This document shows, in pieces, positions 1 to 9,496 of a DNA stretch of 45,519 nt. The stretch is from CAIVSN01 sp043778375 (lineage in GTDB: Bacteria; Patescibacteriota; Gracilibacteria; BD1-5; UBA2023), in assembly GCA_043778375.1 (NCBI GenBank), contig JAYWGH010000003.1:1-45519 (forward strand), in the 5' to 3' direction. Below the pieces are notes generated by a model, which saw nothing but the letters and a program-made list of their open reading frames with translations, was not told the origin of the DNA and made no database searches. How positions within the stretch are numbered: position 1 is the first letter of the stretch; each line of letters begins with the position of its first letter. Position numbers and translations under genes: made by a program.

Positions 1-870
1 GAGCTCGGGAATAATCTCGACCTTCTCACATGAGCTCTGACTCCAAAGATCGGGAACGAAAAACTCAGCGGATTTACCCCTGAAGTCACTATTTATACAA
101 ACTTTGCCCCTGATCATCTCGACTGGCATGGGAGTATTGAGAAATATTTTGCCGCTAAAATGCGCCTCATCAAAGCTACGAGTGACCTCGTAATCGCTGG
201 GGGAGATCTTAAAACGCAGGCTCAAGGATTTGGGGAAGCATTCCCAGAGTCCACGAAATATATATCAAGAGGGGCTAATCTCATCACCTCATGATGAGAA
301 AAGTATTCACTCTCTGAAACTCCCCTCTCGGGAGAGCACAACGCCCGCAATCTCCTAGCGGTCCTTGAGGCACTCGAGTATCTCGATATATCAGCAACTG
401 ATATCCACAGCGCACTCCCGAGTCTCACAGGACTCCCACACAGACTCGAGTACATAGGATCCCGGAATGGCGTAAGATATGTAGACGACTCAAAGTCCAC
501 CTCCGCTCAGAGCCTCTCGGCGGCACTCGCCTCATATCCAGGTCGTGAGATCGTCCTCATCGCAGGTGGTCACGATAAATGAGATACCTTTGATCATCTC
601 GCCCCACTCCTAGAGAGTCGAGTCCGTACGCTCATTTGTATCGGAGCTACCGGTCCTGCATTTCAGGCACTTGGAGATTCTCTCGGTGTCGAGACACATA
701 CAGCCGAGAGTATGCAAGAGGCAGTCTCTCTCGCGGCTGCATCAGCACAAAATGGTGATACTGTTCTCCTCTCGCCTGGGTGTGCAAGTTTTGGAATGTT
801 TCGTAATTATCTCGACCGAGCAAAACAGTTTCGGGCAGCTTTTGAGAAAATCGCTTGAGATGCTCCCTAA
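1..870 (+). CDS. murD: UDP-N-acetylmuramoylalanine--D-glutamate ligase MurD (5' end outside window)
   Basis: MurD adds D-glutamate to UDP-MurNAc-L-Ala in the cytoplasmic stage of peptidoglycan synthesis. The visible 289 residues cover the central ATPase domain and the C-terminal ligase domain. Family signatures seen are TNFAPDHLDWHGS, LSGEHNARN, GLPHRLEYIG, YVDDSKST and IAGGHDKGD. The N-terminal Rossmann domain and the P-loop lie upstream of the window. Five in-frame TGA codons (31, 292, 295, 580, 856) must be read as Gly; the one at 580 is the conserved Gly of GGxDKG. The gene ends at TAA 868-870. The last TGA lies only four codons before that stop, so it may be a fossil terminator. murC follows two genes on, so this is a remnant wall-synthesis operon. 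Confidence 0.95.
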
Positions 871-909
871 CCTCGCTACACTCTAAGGAGATATTTTCTA
901 TTTTAGTCC

Positions 910-1215
910 ATGGCGAGCAAATTTGATATATTTTTAGAGAAGCTCGGGCGTGCCGAGGCTCTCTCCTATGAGGAAGAGTACTCACTCCTCGAGGCAGTAG
1001 CTGGGGGAGATATGATTGCTCGCAATCGCATCGCTGAGAGTAGACTTCGTCAGGTGGCGAGCCTTGTGTGGGAGGCAGGAGAATTCTCAGAGCATATACT
1101 CGCGGGGAATGCCGGGGTTCTCAAAGCTATCGACGCCTTTACCAAAAATCCTGGGAAATGGAGAGACTTTGATGAGTGTGCTGAGTCGTTTATCCGTAAA
1201 GAAATCACCGAGTAA
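910..1215 (+). CDS. Orphan sigma-70 region 1.2/2-like small protein
   Basis: The protein has 101 residues and no in-frame TGA. It reads like the start of the sigma-70 core: a region 1.2-like part (LSYEEEYSLLEAV, then GGDMIARNRIAESRLRQVASL) followed by a region 2.1/2.2-like part (ILAGNAGVLKAIDAFTKNPG, then SFIRKEIT). In housekeeping sigma factors the matching stretch reads roughly IQEGNIGLxKAVxKF...WWIRQAIT. The protein stops exactly there, so it lacks the -10 melting and recognition part and regions 3 and 4. The ATG at 910 is forced by an in-frame TAG just upstream; an AAGGAG lies about 20 nt before it. It is tightly spaced between murD and murC (1 nt before murC). It may be a decayed sigma factor, a core-RNAP-binding modulator or a domesticated fragment. 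The resemblance is by eye only. Confidence 0.75.
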   Translation: MASKFDIFLEKLGRAEALSYEEEYSLLEAVAGGDMIARNRIAESRLRQVASLVWEAGEFSEHILAGNAGVLKAIDAFTKNPGKWRDFDECAESFIRKEITE

Positions 1216-1216
1216 T

Positions 1217-2698
1217 ATGCCCCATGTCCACCTCATCGGCGCTGGCGGGATAGGTGTATCAGCTATTGGGCGGTACTACGCCTCACTAGGCTGGACTGTG
1301 TCAGGATCTGATACAGTGAGTAGCACTATCACTGAGGCTCTCGAGCGCGAGGGTATTCATACGGTTATTGGACACTCGGTAGACAATCTCCCCCTCCATA
1401 CCGACCTTGTAGTGCATACAGAGTCAATTTTTATTGCTGCGAAGGGGGTGTCTCATAGTGAGGCAAGCTCGAGTAATCCAGAGCTCATGGCTGCAAAGGA
1501 GCGTGGTCTCAAGATAGAGTCCTATCCTCAGGCGCTTGCAAGTATCACCAACTCTCAGAGGCAGATCGCAGTAACTGGCTCCCATGGTAAATCCTCTACT
1601 ACCTCACTCATCGGAGTGATGCTCCAGGGCTCTACGATCGGTGGCTCTACGATCGTCGGAACACAGCTTGCACAGTTTGGTGGGACAAACTATTTTCACG
1701 ATGTTCGCAGTGACTGGTTTGCGATCGAAGCATGTGAATACAAGCGCCACTTCCTCGAGTATACTCCTGAGATCACCGTCATCACGAATATTGACCTCGA
1801 CCATCTCGACTACTACCGTGATCGAGATGACTATATCTCGGCATTTGTATCGCTCATCGCACGCACTCGTCGGGCAGTCGTCCTCTCGCGAGAGGACATT
1901 GGGTGTCAGGATCTCTATGCTCGAGTGACGGAGGGTGACCGAGCACGACTCGAGTGGTATTGGGTGGATATGGAGAGTATGCAGTGTGGGGAGCTAACTG
2001 ACTCTATAGTCAGTACTAGCGAAAATATGGGAGATCGTGAATCCACCGTAAAAGTTGAGGGGCATACTGGGGGTTTTGGCGAGCCTCGTGAGAGTGTCGG
2101 CGAGCCCGTGGTACAAATCCCGTTTCTCGCGCTGCAAGTGCCGGGCGAGCACCTCAGACTTGATGCAAATCTCGCGTACACAGTTGGTGAGATTATCGGT
2201 ATTCCTGAGTCCGAGAGAATAGAGGGTCTCACTGGATATCGAGGGTCGTGGCGTCGCAGTGAGATAGTCGGAGTAACGCTCGCAGGCAATACGGTCATCT
2301 CTGACTATGGACACCACCCGAGCGAAATTCGCCCAACGCTTGCAGCCCTCCGAGCAAAGTACTCAGGGAGTGAGCTCGTTGTAGTCTTTCAGCCGCATCA
2401 GCACTCTCGGACGCGGGGACTTCTTGACGAGTTTGCTACAGCGTTTACAGATGCTGATAGACTCATCATCCCTGATATTTACGCCTCAAGGGATACTCCC
2501 GAGGATATCGCCTATATGACGACTGCGAGATTTGTGGCAACTGTCGGCGAACATCACTCAAATATCATAGATGGAGGTGGACTTGCTGGTACTTGAGAAG
2601 TCTTAAAAAAGCTCGATCTCCTTGAGACGCATCGTATATTTGTCCTCCTCGGGGCGGGGACGGTGGATGGACTCAGGGGTGGGTTTAGCTTCATGTAA
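1217..2698 (+). CDS. murC: UDP-N-acetylmuramate--L-alanine ligase MurC
   Basis: MurC attaches the first amino acid (L-Ala) of the peptidoglycan stem peptide to UDP-MurNAc. At 493 aa it has normal family length. It has an N-terminal nucleotide-binding motif (IGAGGIGVS, residues 7-15), an ATP P-loop (TGSHGKSSTT, Lys125), the central EACEYKRHFL and NIDLDHLDYY motifs, and C-terminal DYGHHPSE, QPHQHSRT and DIYASRD. The ATG at 1217 is chosen because the Rossmann motif follows at once; the longer upstream reading frame overlaps the sigma-like gene. The TGA at 2594 must be read as Gly: the 34 codons after it complete the C-terminal domain and end at TAA 2696-2698. Confidence 0.96.
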
Positions 2699-2732
2699 TT
2701 GAAACTCACTCACTTTTCTATATGATTAAAAG

Positions 2733-3059
2733 GTGAATCTACTAGCAACACTCAAAACTCCCAGCGTAGAAGCTGCATTTCAAGAAAATAATGTTGCACG
2801 AGCTTTTATTTTTGGCTCATTTGCTCGTGGTCAAGAAACTGAAAAAAGTGATATTGATATTATCTATGAGCGCCGAGCTGACCGCCCACTCACTCTTTTA
2901 AATATTGGCAATCTCAGATCAAGGTTGCGGGAAGCCACAAGTCGTGAGATCGATCTTGTCTCAACCAACGCTATTCGTAGCGATATACGCAGTGGTATAG
3001 AGTCCGAGAAAATTTGTATATTCGATACTCTATGAGCAAACAAAAAAGAGTCTATTTAG
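2733..3059 (+). CDS. mntA: MntA-like nucleotidyltransferase antitoxin
   Basis: This is a 108-aa minimal nucleotidyltransferase. The catalytic signature FGSFARG...SDIDI (GSx10DxD) is intact at about residues 28-43, and a third acidic residue lies in REIDLVS. In type VII toxin-antitoxin pairs MntA transfers AMP to a tyrosine of HepT and silences it. The start is GTG 2733; an in-frame TAA sits two codons upstream. TGA 3033 overlaps the hepT ATG in an ATGA. Under code 25 translation continues for 8 residues to TAG 3057, so the genes overlap by 28 nt. Its codon use is more AT-rich than that of the wall genes before it, consistent with acquisition by transfer. Confidence 0.88.
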
Positions 3060-3358
3060 ATCGTATGCTCGAGGCTATCGGTCAGATTGAGAAGTATACT
3101 TTCAGTATGAGCTATCAAAAATTCAGGTCTGAAAGGATGATTTCCGATGCGTGTCTGATGCAGTTTCAATTTTTAGGCGAAACTGCCAGTAAATTACGAG
3201 AAAACTTTCCTGACGAAAATAGTCTTCCCCTCCGAGACATGGTAGATTTTCGCAACTTCATCGCACATGAATATCTCTGAATAGATCTTATGGATGTCTG
3301 GGATACCATACAGGTCGATTTGCCACGACTCAGGCTCATAATCAACGAGATCGACTAG
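3032..3358 (+). CDS. hepT: HepT-like toxin (HEPN domain ribonuclease)
   Basis: This is a 108-aa all-alpha HEPN protein. The catalytic Rx4HxY motif is seen as RNFIAHEY followed by L and a TGA-encoded Gly, matching the HEY(F/L)G consensus of the family. In known pairs the HEPN dimer is an RNase or tRNase, and its motif tyrosine is the target of AMPylation by MntA. The TGA at 3278 must be Gly: the 26 following codons supply the last helix (VWDTIQVDLPRLR) and end at TAG 3356-3358. It is translationally coupled to mntA. The stop lies on a CTAG palindrome shared with the stop of the convergent gene. Confidence 0.88.
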
Positions 3359-3915
3359 TCACCTTTTTTTGTATACCTCTCCTTCCTCGACGCAAACGGA
3401 GTGAGCTCATCCGTAGGGGGATTGGTACGGAGATAATCAACTATACGAGCAAGATACGACTCCACCTCGCTATGGAGTGGCATCCCCCGAAATCTGACCG
3501 CATCAGAGCCAGGATTGATATGGAGACTCCCGTATCCAAACATCTTCCCTGCGAGAGAGCGGTGGAGCGAGGTCATTTGCTTGACAGATTCGAGGCGTAC
3601 TTCCTTAGTATGTGGATCGGATACTCCTGAAACAATTGATTTTATAATCCTTCGACTGGTGATCATGAAATAATTTCCAGAACGGTGGTGAATCAGTCGG
3701 TATACATAAAACGCCAGCACAAGACTCGCGAGAATAATCACCCATACAAGATCGATAAAATATGAGGCTACAAGGGTAATAACCCCAATACCCAATATCC
3801 AGAGGGCCATATCCCCGAGGTGATTCAGGATAAAACTTGCGGGATGCTCGAGTGTGCGGTAGAGAATTTTTTCTCAGGCAAATTGACCAGGAAAAGATTT
3901 TAGTGGAGTAGACAT
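3355..3915 (-). CDS. PH-domain (bPH2-like) membrane protein
   Basis: The product has 186 aa. Two adjacent hydrophobic segments (about residues 33-70) are followed by a bacterial pleckstrin-homology-like domain: MITSRRIIKSIVSG, then EVRLESVKQMT and LAGKMFGYGSLHIN. This is the layout of the YdbT/YdbS family of membrane-anchored PH proteins, whose function is mostly unknown. The ATG at 3915 is chosen because the N-terminal GEKILYRTLEHPASF stretch is typical of the family. Its Gly is TGA 3874-3876, so a standard-code reading would lose this part. The gene ends TAG on the CTAG shared with hepT. Confidence 0.8.
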
Positions 3916-4090
3916 ACGGAGAATTCTAGTGAGAGGGAGGCAATACTCAATTCAAAAAACTATTCGCCTCGAGATGAGATCCGAGACTGGCAGAATCGAG
4001 CTTGTCAATCGCAATATTCCGCTTCATTTTAGAATCTGAAAAAATCAAGTAGAGTACGAGAAATAAGCACTCTAATCTCTCCCCCTGAGC

Positions 4091-5686
4091 ATGAAAATCA
4101 TCTTTGTAACGGGAGGCGTCCTCTCGGGTATTGGAAAGGGTATATCTGCGGCTTCTATCGGAGCACTCCTTACTGCTGCAAGAAAGCGTGTCTACTGCCA
4201 GAAGTTTGACGGCTACCTCAATGTGGATCCAGGCACGATGAATCCTACACAACATGGAGAGGTATTTGTGACAGTCGATGGGGCTGAGACTGATCTCGAT
4301 ATCGGGCACTATGAGCGCTACCTGAATACAGATATGAATCAGTACTCGTCCTACACATCGGGGAAGCTCTACGAAGAGATCATCACTCGTGAGCGCCGAT
4401 GAGACTACCTGGGTGGTACTGTCCAAATCGTGCCTCATCTCACAAATCTCGTAAAAGAGAAAATTCGCCTCGGATATGAGTCTGTAGACGCGGATGTATC
4501 GATCATAGAGATCGGTGGTACCGTCGGTGACATGGAAAATGAGTACCTCCTCGAGTCAGCCCGTCAGCTCCGACATGAGCTTGGAGAGACGAATGTGCAG
4601 TTTGTGCATGTGGCGCTCCTCCCATTTCTCATCGCCTCAAAAGAGCTCAAAACAAAGCCAATTCAGCACTCGATCCGTACGCTCATGAGCTATGGGATCA
4701 GTCCGGATTTCTTGATAGTACGGGCCGACGCTCCGCTCCCCCAAGAGGTACTCTTTAAAATTGGGCTAGCAACAGGAATTGAGCAGAGCCAGATTATCTC
4801 CGCCACCACTCTCGATAGCATATACCGCGTACCCCTCGCCTTCCACGCTGAGCAGGTAGGAGAGAAAATCCTCAAAAAGCTCGCGCTCACCGCCCAAGAG
4901 ATCGATATGAGTCAGTGGACAAAGCTCCTGGCGAACATAGACACGACTGATGGGGATATCTCGATCGGCCTCGTATGAAAGTACGTAGAGCTCGAAGACG
5001 CGTATTTCTCTCTCAACGAGGCGCTCAAGTGCGCAGGATATGCCCACAGAAAGCATGTAAAACTCCATTTTATAGAAGCCGAAAATATCGAAACTCAGGG
5101 TGTCTCTGTGCTCGAGAAGCTTGATGGAATCTGTATTCCTGGAGGATTTGGTACTCGCGGGACGCAGGGGATGATCACGGCTACAAAGTATGCTCGAGAG
5201 AACTGAGTCCCCTTCCTCGGGATATGCCTCGGGTCTCAGATTATGGCGATAGAATTCGCCCGCAATGTCCTAGGGATACAGGACGCCTCGAGTGAGGAAT
5301 TTACTCCAAATGGGGCTCATAATGTGATCCACATCATGGAGCATCAAAAGGATCTCACCACAAAATGAGGGAATATGCGCCTCGGGAACTATCCGTGTGC
5401 CATCGCTCCAGGTACTCGTACAGCAGGGATATACAACAAGGGTGAAGCTCTCGAGCGTCACCGGCATCGATTTGAGTTTAATAATGCCTACCGAGCGCAG
5501 ATGGAGCAGGCAGGATTTATCATTTCAGCCACTTCACCAGATGGAAGTCTTGTCGAGATAGTCGAGCTACGTGATCATCCATTCATGCTCGCGACACAGG
5601 CACATCCTGAGCTCTCCTCTCGTCCCCTCCACCCACATCCACTATTTATGGGGTTTGTGGAGGCGATGGTGGCACGAAAGAGATAA
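4091..5686 (+). CDS. pyrG: CTP synthase PyrG
   Basis: PyrG makes CTP from UTP, ATP and glutamine. It has 531 aa, full family length. The N-terminal synthase domain has FVTGGVLSGIGKGISAAS (residues 5-22), KFDGYLNVDPGTMNP and EIGGTVGDMEN. The C-terminal glutamine amidotransferase domain has PGGFGTRG, the nucleophile loop GICLGSQ and the His-Glu pair in QAHPELSSRP. Four TGA codons (4400, 4976, 5204, 5366) are read as Gly. The start is the only ATG ahead of the P-loop. It stands alone on the + strand with no visible operon partner; the 175 bp upstream hold no promoter I can call with confidence. Confidence 0.97.
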
Positions 5687-5691
5687 AATAC

Positions 5692-5716
5692 AAAAAAATC
5701 CCCCTTTTTCGAGGAG
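5692..5716 (-). terminator. Possible intrinsic terminator after tRNA-Thr
   Basis: On the minus strand a short stem (TCCTC pairing with GGGGGA, with one wobble) is followed by seven T. It lies 15 nt past the tRNA-Thr CCA and would end the adk-hemW-tRNA transcript. The stem is short, so the call is tentative. Confidence 0.5.
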
Positions 5717-5730
5717 AATTAAACATTTTC

Positions 5731-5805
5731 TGGAGCCGGTGGCGGGAATTGAACCCGCGATCTCTTCCTTACCATGGAAATGCTCTACCACTGAGCCACA
5801 CCGGC
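5731..5805 (-). tRNA. tRNA-Thr(GGU)
   Basis: A 75-nt cloverleaf with a 7-bp acceptor stem (GCCGGTG/CACCGGC), D stem GCTC/GAGC, anticodon stem TTTCC/GGAAG and loop ATGGTAA, giving anticodon GGT. The CCA end is encoded. It begins 5 nt after the code-25 stop of hemW, so it is probably processed from the hemW transcript. Confidence 0.95.
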
Positions 5806-5810
5806 ACGAT

Positions 5811-6896
5811 TTAGCGTTGGCTAAAAAGCTCCTGCATTATATGATCTAGGCGAGAAATTCAAGCGAGAGTTGGGGCGAGGACCTGAGGTCCGCCCAGAGG
5901 TGCCTCACGATACTCGATCTCCCCTACTCTGATCATCTGCTCAAGTGCCCCAGTATCCACCACAAAGGCAGGATTGAGAGCAAAAGTCCGCAGTCCAAAC
6001 ATCGCTCGCTCGAGACAGATCTGCTCGTAGCTCAGAGACTCATCGATATCGAGCTCGCTGCGGTAGTACCCCGTGAAACTCGCCGCCTTTGTCCACCTCC
6101 GACCATCCAAGTAACTCGCAGCAGAGAGCCCAAGCCCGAGAGTAGGAGAGTGATCCCAATAGGCACTATTATGGACACACTCATCCCCAGGAGCCGCAAA
6201 GTTTGAGATCTCGTAGTGATGCCACCCCCTGTCCGCGAGCGCCTCACAAATCTGCGCGTACTCTGCATACTGCTCCTCCCGAGAGATGGCGAGTGACTGC
6301 CAACTCACAGGATAGGTATGCTCATACTCAAGGAGATAGACGCTCGTATGGCAGATTACTGGGTATTTGGTATGGAGCGTACGGAGAGCCTCAACCGTCT
6401 CTCACTTCTGAACATGAGGGAGTCCGAGAATGAGATCAATATTTATGTTCGTATGTCCCGACTGGGTGAGGAGATCGAGCGCCCGATATGTAGTCTCTGC
6501 TGGGGCTCTCCCGACCTCCGAGAGTGCCTCGTTTGAGAGAGTTTGTACCCCGAGCGAAATACGAGTAAATCCAAGCTCCTTGTAAGCGAGTGCTTTCTCC
6601 GGAGTAATATCCTCAGGATTACACTCGATCGTAATCTCGCAATCACTTGATCGCCTCTCGACCGGAAATACGTCGAGGATACGCGAGAGATAGTCGACCT
6701 CGAGAATACTTGGAGTCCCTCCTCCGAGGTAGATCGACTGTACCCGAGGATTATGCTCCTCTATCGCCTCCTCACACTCCCTCAGTAGTGCCGCAATATA
6801 GGTCGCGACCTTTGCTCGGGTCGGTCGTGGATCGAGGGAAAACCGACAGTAGCTACAGCGCTGCGCACAAAATGGAATATGGAGGTAAAAATACAT
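5811..6896 (-). CDS. hemW: HemW-type radical SAM protein (coproporphyrinogen oxidase-like)
   Basis: The product has 361 aa. The radical SAM cluster motif CAQRCSYC (Cx3Cx2C) lies near the N terminus, followed by SIYLGGGTPS, TIECNPEDIT, RISLGVQT, DLILGLP and YEISNFAAPG, all HemN/HemW hallmarks. HemW is a heme-binding protein thought to deliver heme rather than oxidise coproporphyrinogen. TGA 6402-6404 is Gly inside the barrel. A second TGA at 5859-5861 is also read through: the following RLDHIMQELFS matches the usual HemW C terminus, and the gene ends TAA at 5811. The ATG at 6896 follows the adk stop by one nucleotide. No heme biosynthesis gene is nearby. Confidence 0.92.
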
Positions 6897-6897
6897 C

Positions 6898-7524
6898 CTA
6901 CAGTGTATACGCCCCAACTACCACCTCCGCCTGCTTCGCCACATCATCGATCGACTGGCTCGCATCGATCGTATATACTCGCTTCCCCTCACCCGCCCAG
7001 AGTGCGAGGAGTGGGAGAGTATTGGCGTAAAAAGTATCAATGCGTTTGGTAACCGCAGCCTCGTTGTCATCCTCACGATGAACGAGTTTATGACCAGTAA
7101 ATGGAGAGAAATCCCCCTCAAAAGAAGCAGGAAAGCTCTCCCCTGTAGCAGCGTCGATGCGCCTCCCTGCAAGTCTTTCTATTGCTGTTTCGCGACTGAG
7201 ATCGAGATAAAGGACTATGTACTCTGGAAATACTCGATCAAAGAGATTTTTTTGGGCAGGAGTACGAGGTATACCATCAAAGAGAATCGGCGCTCCAGAG
7301 TGATTTGCTCGGTAGTGGAGGAGAATTCGCTCGACGAGCTCAGGTCCTACGAGCGACCCAGCTGCGAGGAGAGTTCGTACTTCGACTGACTCAGGCTCAG
7401 CGAGCTCTGCAAAGTTCCGGAGCTTTTGCCCCATTTCAAAAAAGTTATACCCAAACTTCTCTACAAGTTTACGAGCGAGTGTCCCTTTTCCAGATCCCTG
7501 GATACCAACGAGGAGGATGTTCAT
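6898..7524 (-). CDS. adk: Adenylate kinase
   Basis: The enzyme interconverts ATP + AMP and 2 ADP. It has 208 aa, with P-loop GIQGSGKGT at residues 7-15, the AMP-site motif DGIPRT (usually DGFPR), a LID segment starting GRRID and the KLVHREDDNEAAVTKRI helix. The LID has no zinc cysteines. There is no in-frame TGA. The ATG at 7524 is directly ahead of the P-loop strand. The stop TAG is one nucleotide before the hemW ATG, so the two are one transcript and likely translationally coupled. Confidence 0.95.
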   Translation of the reverse strand: MNILLVGIQGSGKGTLARKLVEKFGYNFFEMGQKLRNFAELAEPESVEVRTLLAAGSLVGPELVERILLHYRANHSGAPILFDGIPRTPAQKNLFDRVFPEYIVLYLDLSRETAIERLAGRRIDAATGESFPASFEGDFSPFTGHKLVHREDDNEAAVTKRIDTFYANTLPLLALWAGEGKRVYTIDASQSIDDVAKQAEVVVGAYTL

Positions 7525-7588
7525 ACATCCTTTTTACCCGAAGATTACATTGGCGCAAATAAAACGACCACTTAAACCTCAGCTCCAT

Positions 7589-7615
7589 AAAAAGTTCCAC
7601 TCTCACGAGTGGAAC
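7589..7615 (-). terminator. Intrinsic terminator after the aspartokinase gene
   Basis: On the minus strand a 9-bp perfect stem GTTCCACTC/GAGTGGAAC with loop GTGA is followed by five T. It lies 22 nt past the aspartokinase stop. The hairpin belongs to a 32-bp repeat also found beside rnpB. Confidence 0.9.
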
Positions 7616-7628
7616 TCTCTCCCCAAAA
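7597..7628. repeat. 32-bp direct repeat, copy A
   Basis: The 32 bases here are identical to 9087-9118. The repeat spans a terminator hairpin plus a CTCTCTCCCCAAAA tail. In copy B that tail is the 3' strand of the P1 helix of RNase P RNA. Here it is only a fragment with no RNase P gene attached. The two copies flank the aspartokinase gene. Confidence 0.95.
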
Positions 7629-7637
7629 CCCAGAAGT

Positions 7638-9020
7638 TTACACTATATCTTCTATAAGAACCTTGTGGAGAATTTTTTGTGCAAGGGCGTATTGTGACGC
7701 ATGCACCCCAAATGTTATTGCCCGCTGTCCAGCAGCTTGAGAGATGGAGATAATATCTATTTTTTCTAATGCAAGAGCAGTAGTGGCTTTAGCCATGAGT
7801 CCTGGCTTATCTGCTAGTCCCTCACCTATACAGTAGATCACACTCATATCGTCTCGGATCTGCAGACTCTCGGGTTTACCCGCAAATAGAGCCGCTAGTG
7901 CTGTCTTTTGCTGTGCGTCTAGTGGCTTATATGTCGTCACAGTAACTTGTGTTTCAGAAGAAGAAATTCCATCAATGGATATTCCAAGATCTGCAAACTG
8001 TCCAGCGAACTCCTTTAAAAATCATACCGATTGCATGCTGTATCCACTCACGGTAACGGTATGAATTGCTTTACGACCATCAACATAGAGAATTCAGGAC
8101 TTCAGAGATCATTTAGATGATATAATAGACTTCCCTGATTCTAAATTAAAGGGATTGTATACCCATATTGGCACTTGAAATGACACAAGCTCCTCTGTAA
8201 TCGTATTACTATTTAGAACTTCCGCACCCGCTCCATTAGCTCCAGTTATCTCCGCAGCGGTGGTGTATTGTAAGGCTGGTATGGGACGAGCTTGCGGATT
8301 GGTGCGAGGATCAGCTGAATATAATCCTGCCTGTTTCTGAACATGAATAGTTGGTTTGTACCCTAGACTCGCTAATCCCACAGCTGCACGCTCGGCAGTT
8401 TTGTCTGTATAGCCTCGTCCAAATGCCTCAAGGATACTCTGCCCTTCTATTGATATATAGCCCGATGCTATACAAATACCCTCATTAAGCTTAGTGGCTA
8501 GGCGAGTTCCAAGACTTAACCCGAGAAGTCGAGAGAGATCTCATTCGCCAAGTTTTGGATTATCTTTTAATAAAACCACGCTTACCCCATGACGAACACG
8601 CAAAATATACTCAAGTACGAGAGCAGACATACGCTCTCCATAGCCTACAAATCTCTGCTCGAGAGCAATAGCGTCTTCGAGTTCGCTCTTTGGTATTTCT
8701 CAAAATGTATGACCATGGTACCTCCCGAGACTTTCTTCGAGTTCAGGGTAGTGCATACCAGCATTTTTGAGCGCATCTATATGAACCCTGTGAAGGGTAC
8801 TTAAAGTATCTTTTGAGTGATTCGGGTTTCAAGCTTTTGCCTGCTCCATAGCCCGCAAAAGCTCAGTCGTAGTATTGAGAGTAGAAGTCCTGAGCGCAGA
8901 GATCACAGCCACTATTGGCTTACCCGATTGCCAGTTTTTCGCGAGCCACTCTGCAGTACGTGGATCTGTAGCATTTTCACCACCAACCTTTATCACATCT
9001 ACTTCACCACTGATATTCAT
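7638..9020 (-). CDS. lysC: Aspartate kinase
   Basis: Aspartokinase phosphorylates aspartate, the first step to lysine, threonine, methionine and diaminopimelate. The 460-aa protein has the kinase lysine strand (VIKVGGENA), FGRGYTDKTAERAA (usually GRGGSDTTA), LYSADPRTNPQARPI and two C-terminal ACT domains with ADKPGLMAKATTAL. Six TGA codons are read as Gly, the first at 8829-8831; without them the gene splits into four fragments. The ATG at 9020 precedes the kinase motif. There is no recognisable Shine-Dalgarno. Nothing else of the pathway is in the window. The gene sits alone between two copies of an rnpB-derived repeat, which suggests late insertion. The symbol is by family only. Confidence 0.9.
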
Positions 9021-9078
9021 AGAAATCTAAAATTATATAAATTCACTATAACTCGCTAGCCTATTTCGTCAACTCTAC

Positions 9079-9104
9079 AAAAAATCCCACTCTCACGAGT
9101 GGAA
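9079..9104 (-). terminator. Intrinsic terminator of rnpB
   Basis: On the minus strand the stem CCACTC/GAGTGG (extended past one mismatch) with a 4-nt loop is followed by six T. It begins about 8 nt after the RNase P RNA 3' strand. Confidence 0.85.
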
Positions 9105-9118
9105 CTCTCTCCCCAAAA
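9087..9118. repeat. 32-bp direct repeat, copy B
   Basis: Identical to 7597-7628. It includes the rnpB terminator hairpin and most of the 3' strand of the rnpB P1 helix, so this is likely the original copy. Confidence 0.95.
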
Positions 9119-9489
9119 GCATCATAAGCCGGATTTTGTACTTCTCTCTCAATCTATCTAGGATGACTCTCGCGAGTCACCTCAAGCGAGGTATACCGCA
9201 GGGGGACACGGGTCCCGATTCCCTTGGTACCATTCCTCTTGCACGACCTGGGGTTTGCCAACACGCATGCGTTACCGCATGGGCACTCTCCTCGAGATTT
9301 GGACGTATCCTCTTCCCAGTATAGAGAGTCTTTTCACCTTTCCCCTTGCGGGTAGTATTGTCTCTGTGGCACTTTCCGTACTCGTCGCTTATGTGTTTAC
9401 GCCGAGCCGCAGCCGTTAACTGCCAGGCTCCCGAACCGTGTCCAGACTTTCCTCAGGACTTGCGTCCCGTAGAGAGTGTGGCTTTTGGG
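9112..9489 (-). ncRNA. rnpB: RNase P RNA (bacterial class A)
   Basis: This is the catalytic RNA that trims tRNA 5' leaders. On the minus strand it shows the conserved 5' core GAGGAAAGTCTGGACA and the 3' core ACAAAATCCGGCTTAT. The ends pair as P1 (CCCAAAAGC with GCTTTTGGG), which sets the boundaries. Internal landmarks include CTGGCAGTTAACGGCTGCGG and AACCCCAG. It has a promoter upstream (9497-9524) and a terminator 8 nt downstream, so it is an independent unit. Confidence 0.96.
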
Positions 9490-9496
9490 TAGGGGG

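Noticed and set aside
7597..9118. CRISPR array
   Set aside because: Only two repeat copies exist, 1.5 kb apart and tied to terminators. No regularly spaced repeats were seen anywhere in the window.
9136..9324. 62-aa + strand frame within 9100-9500
   Set aside because: The region is the RNase P RNA on the other strand, shown by its 5' and 3' core sequences and the P1 helix.
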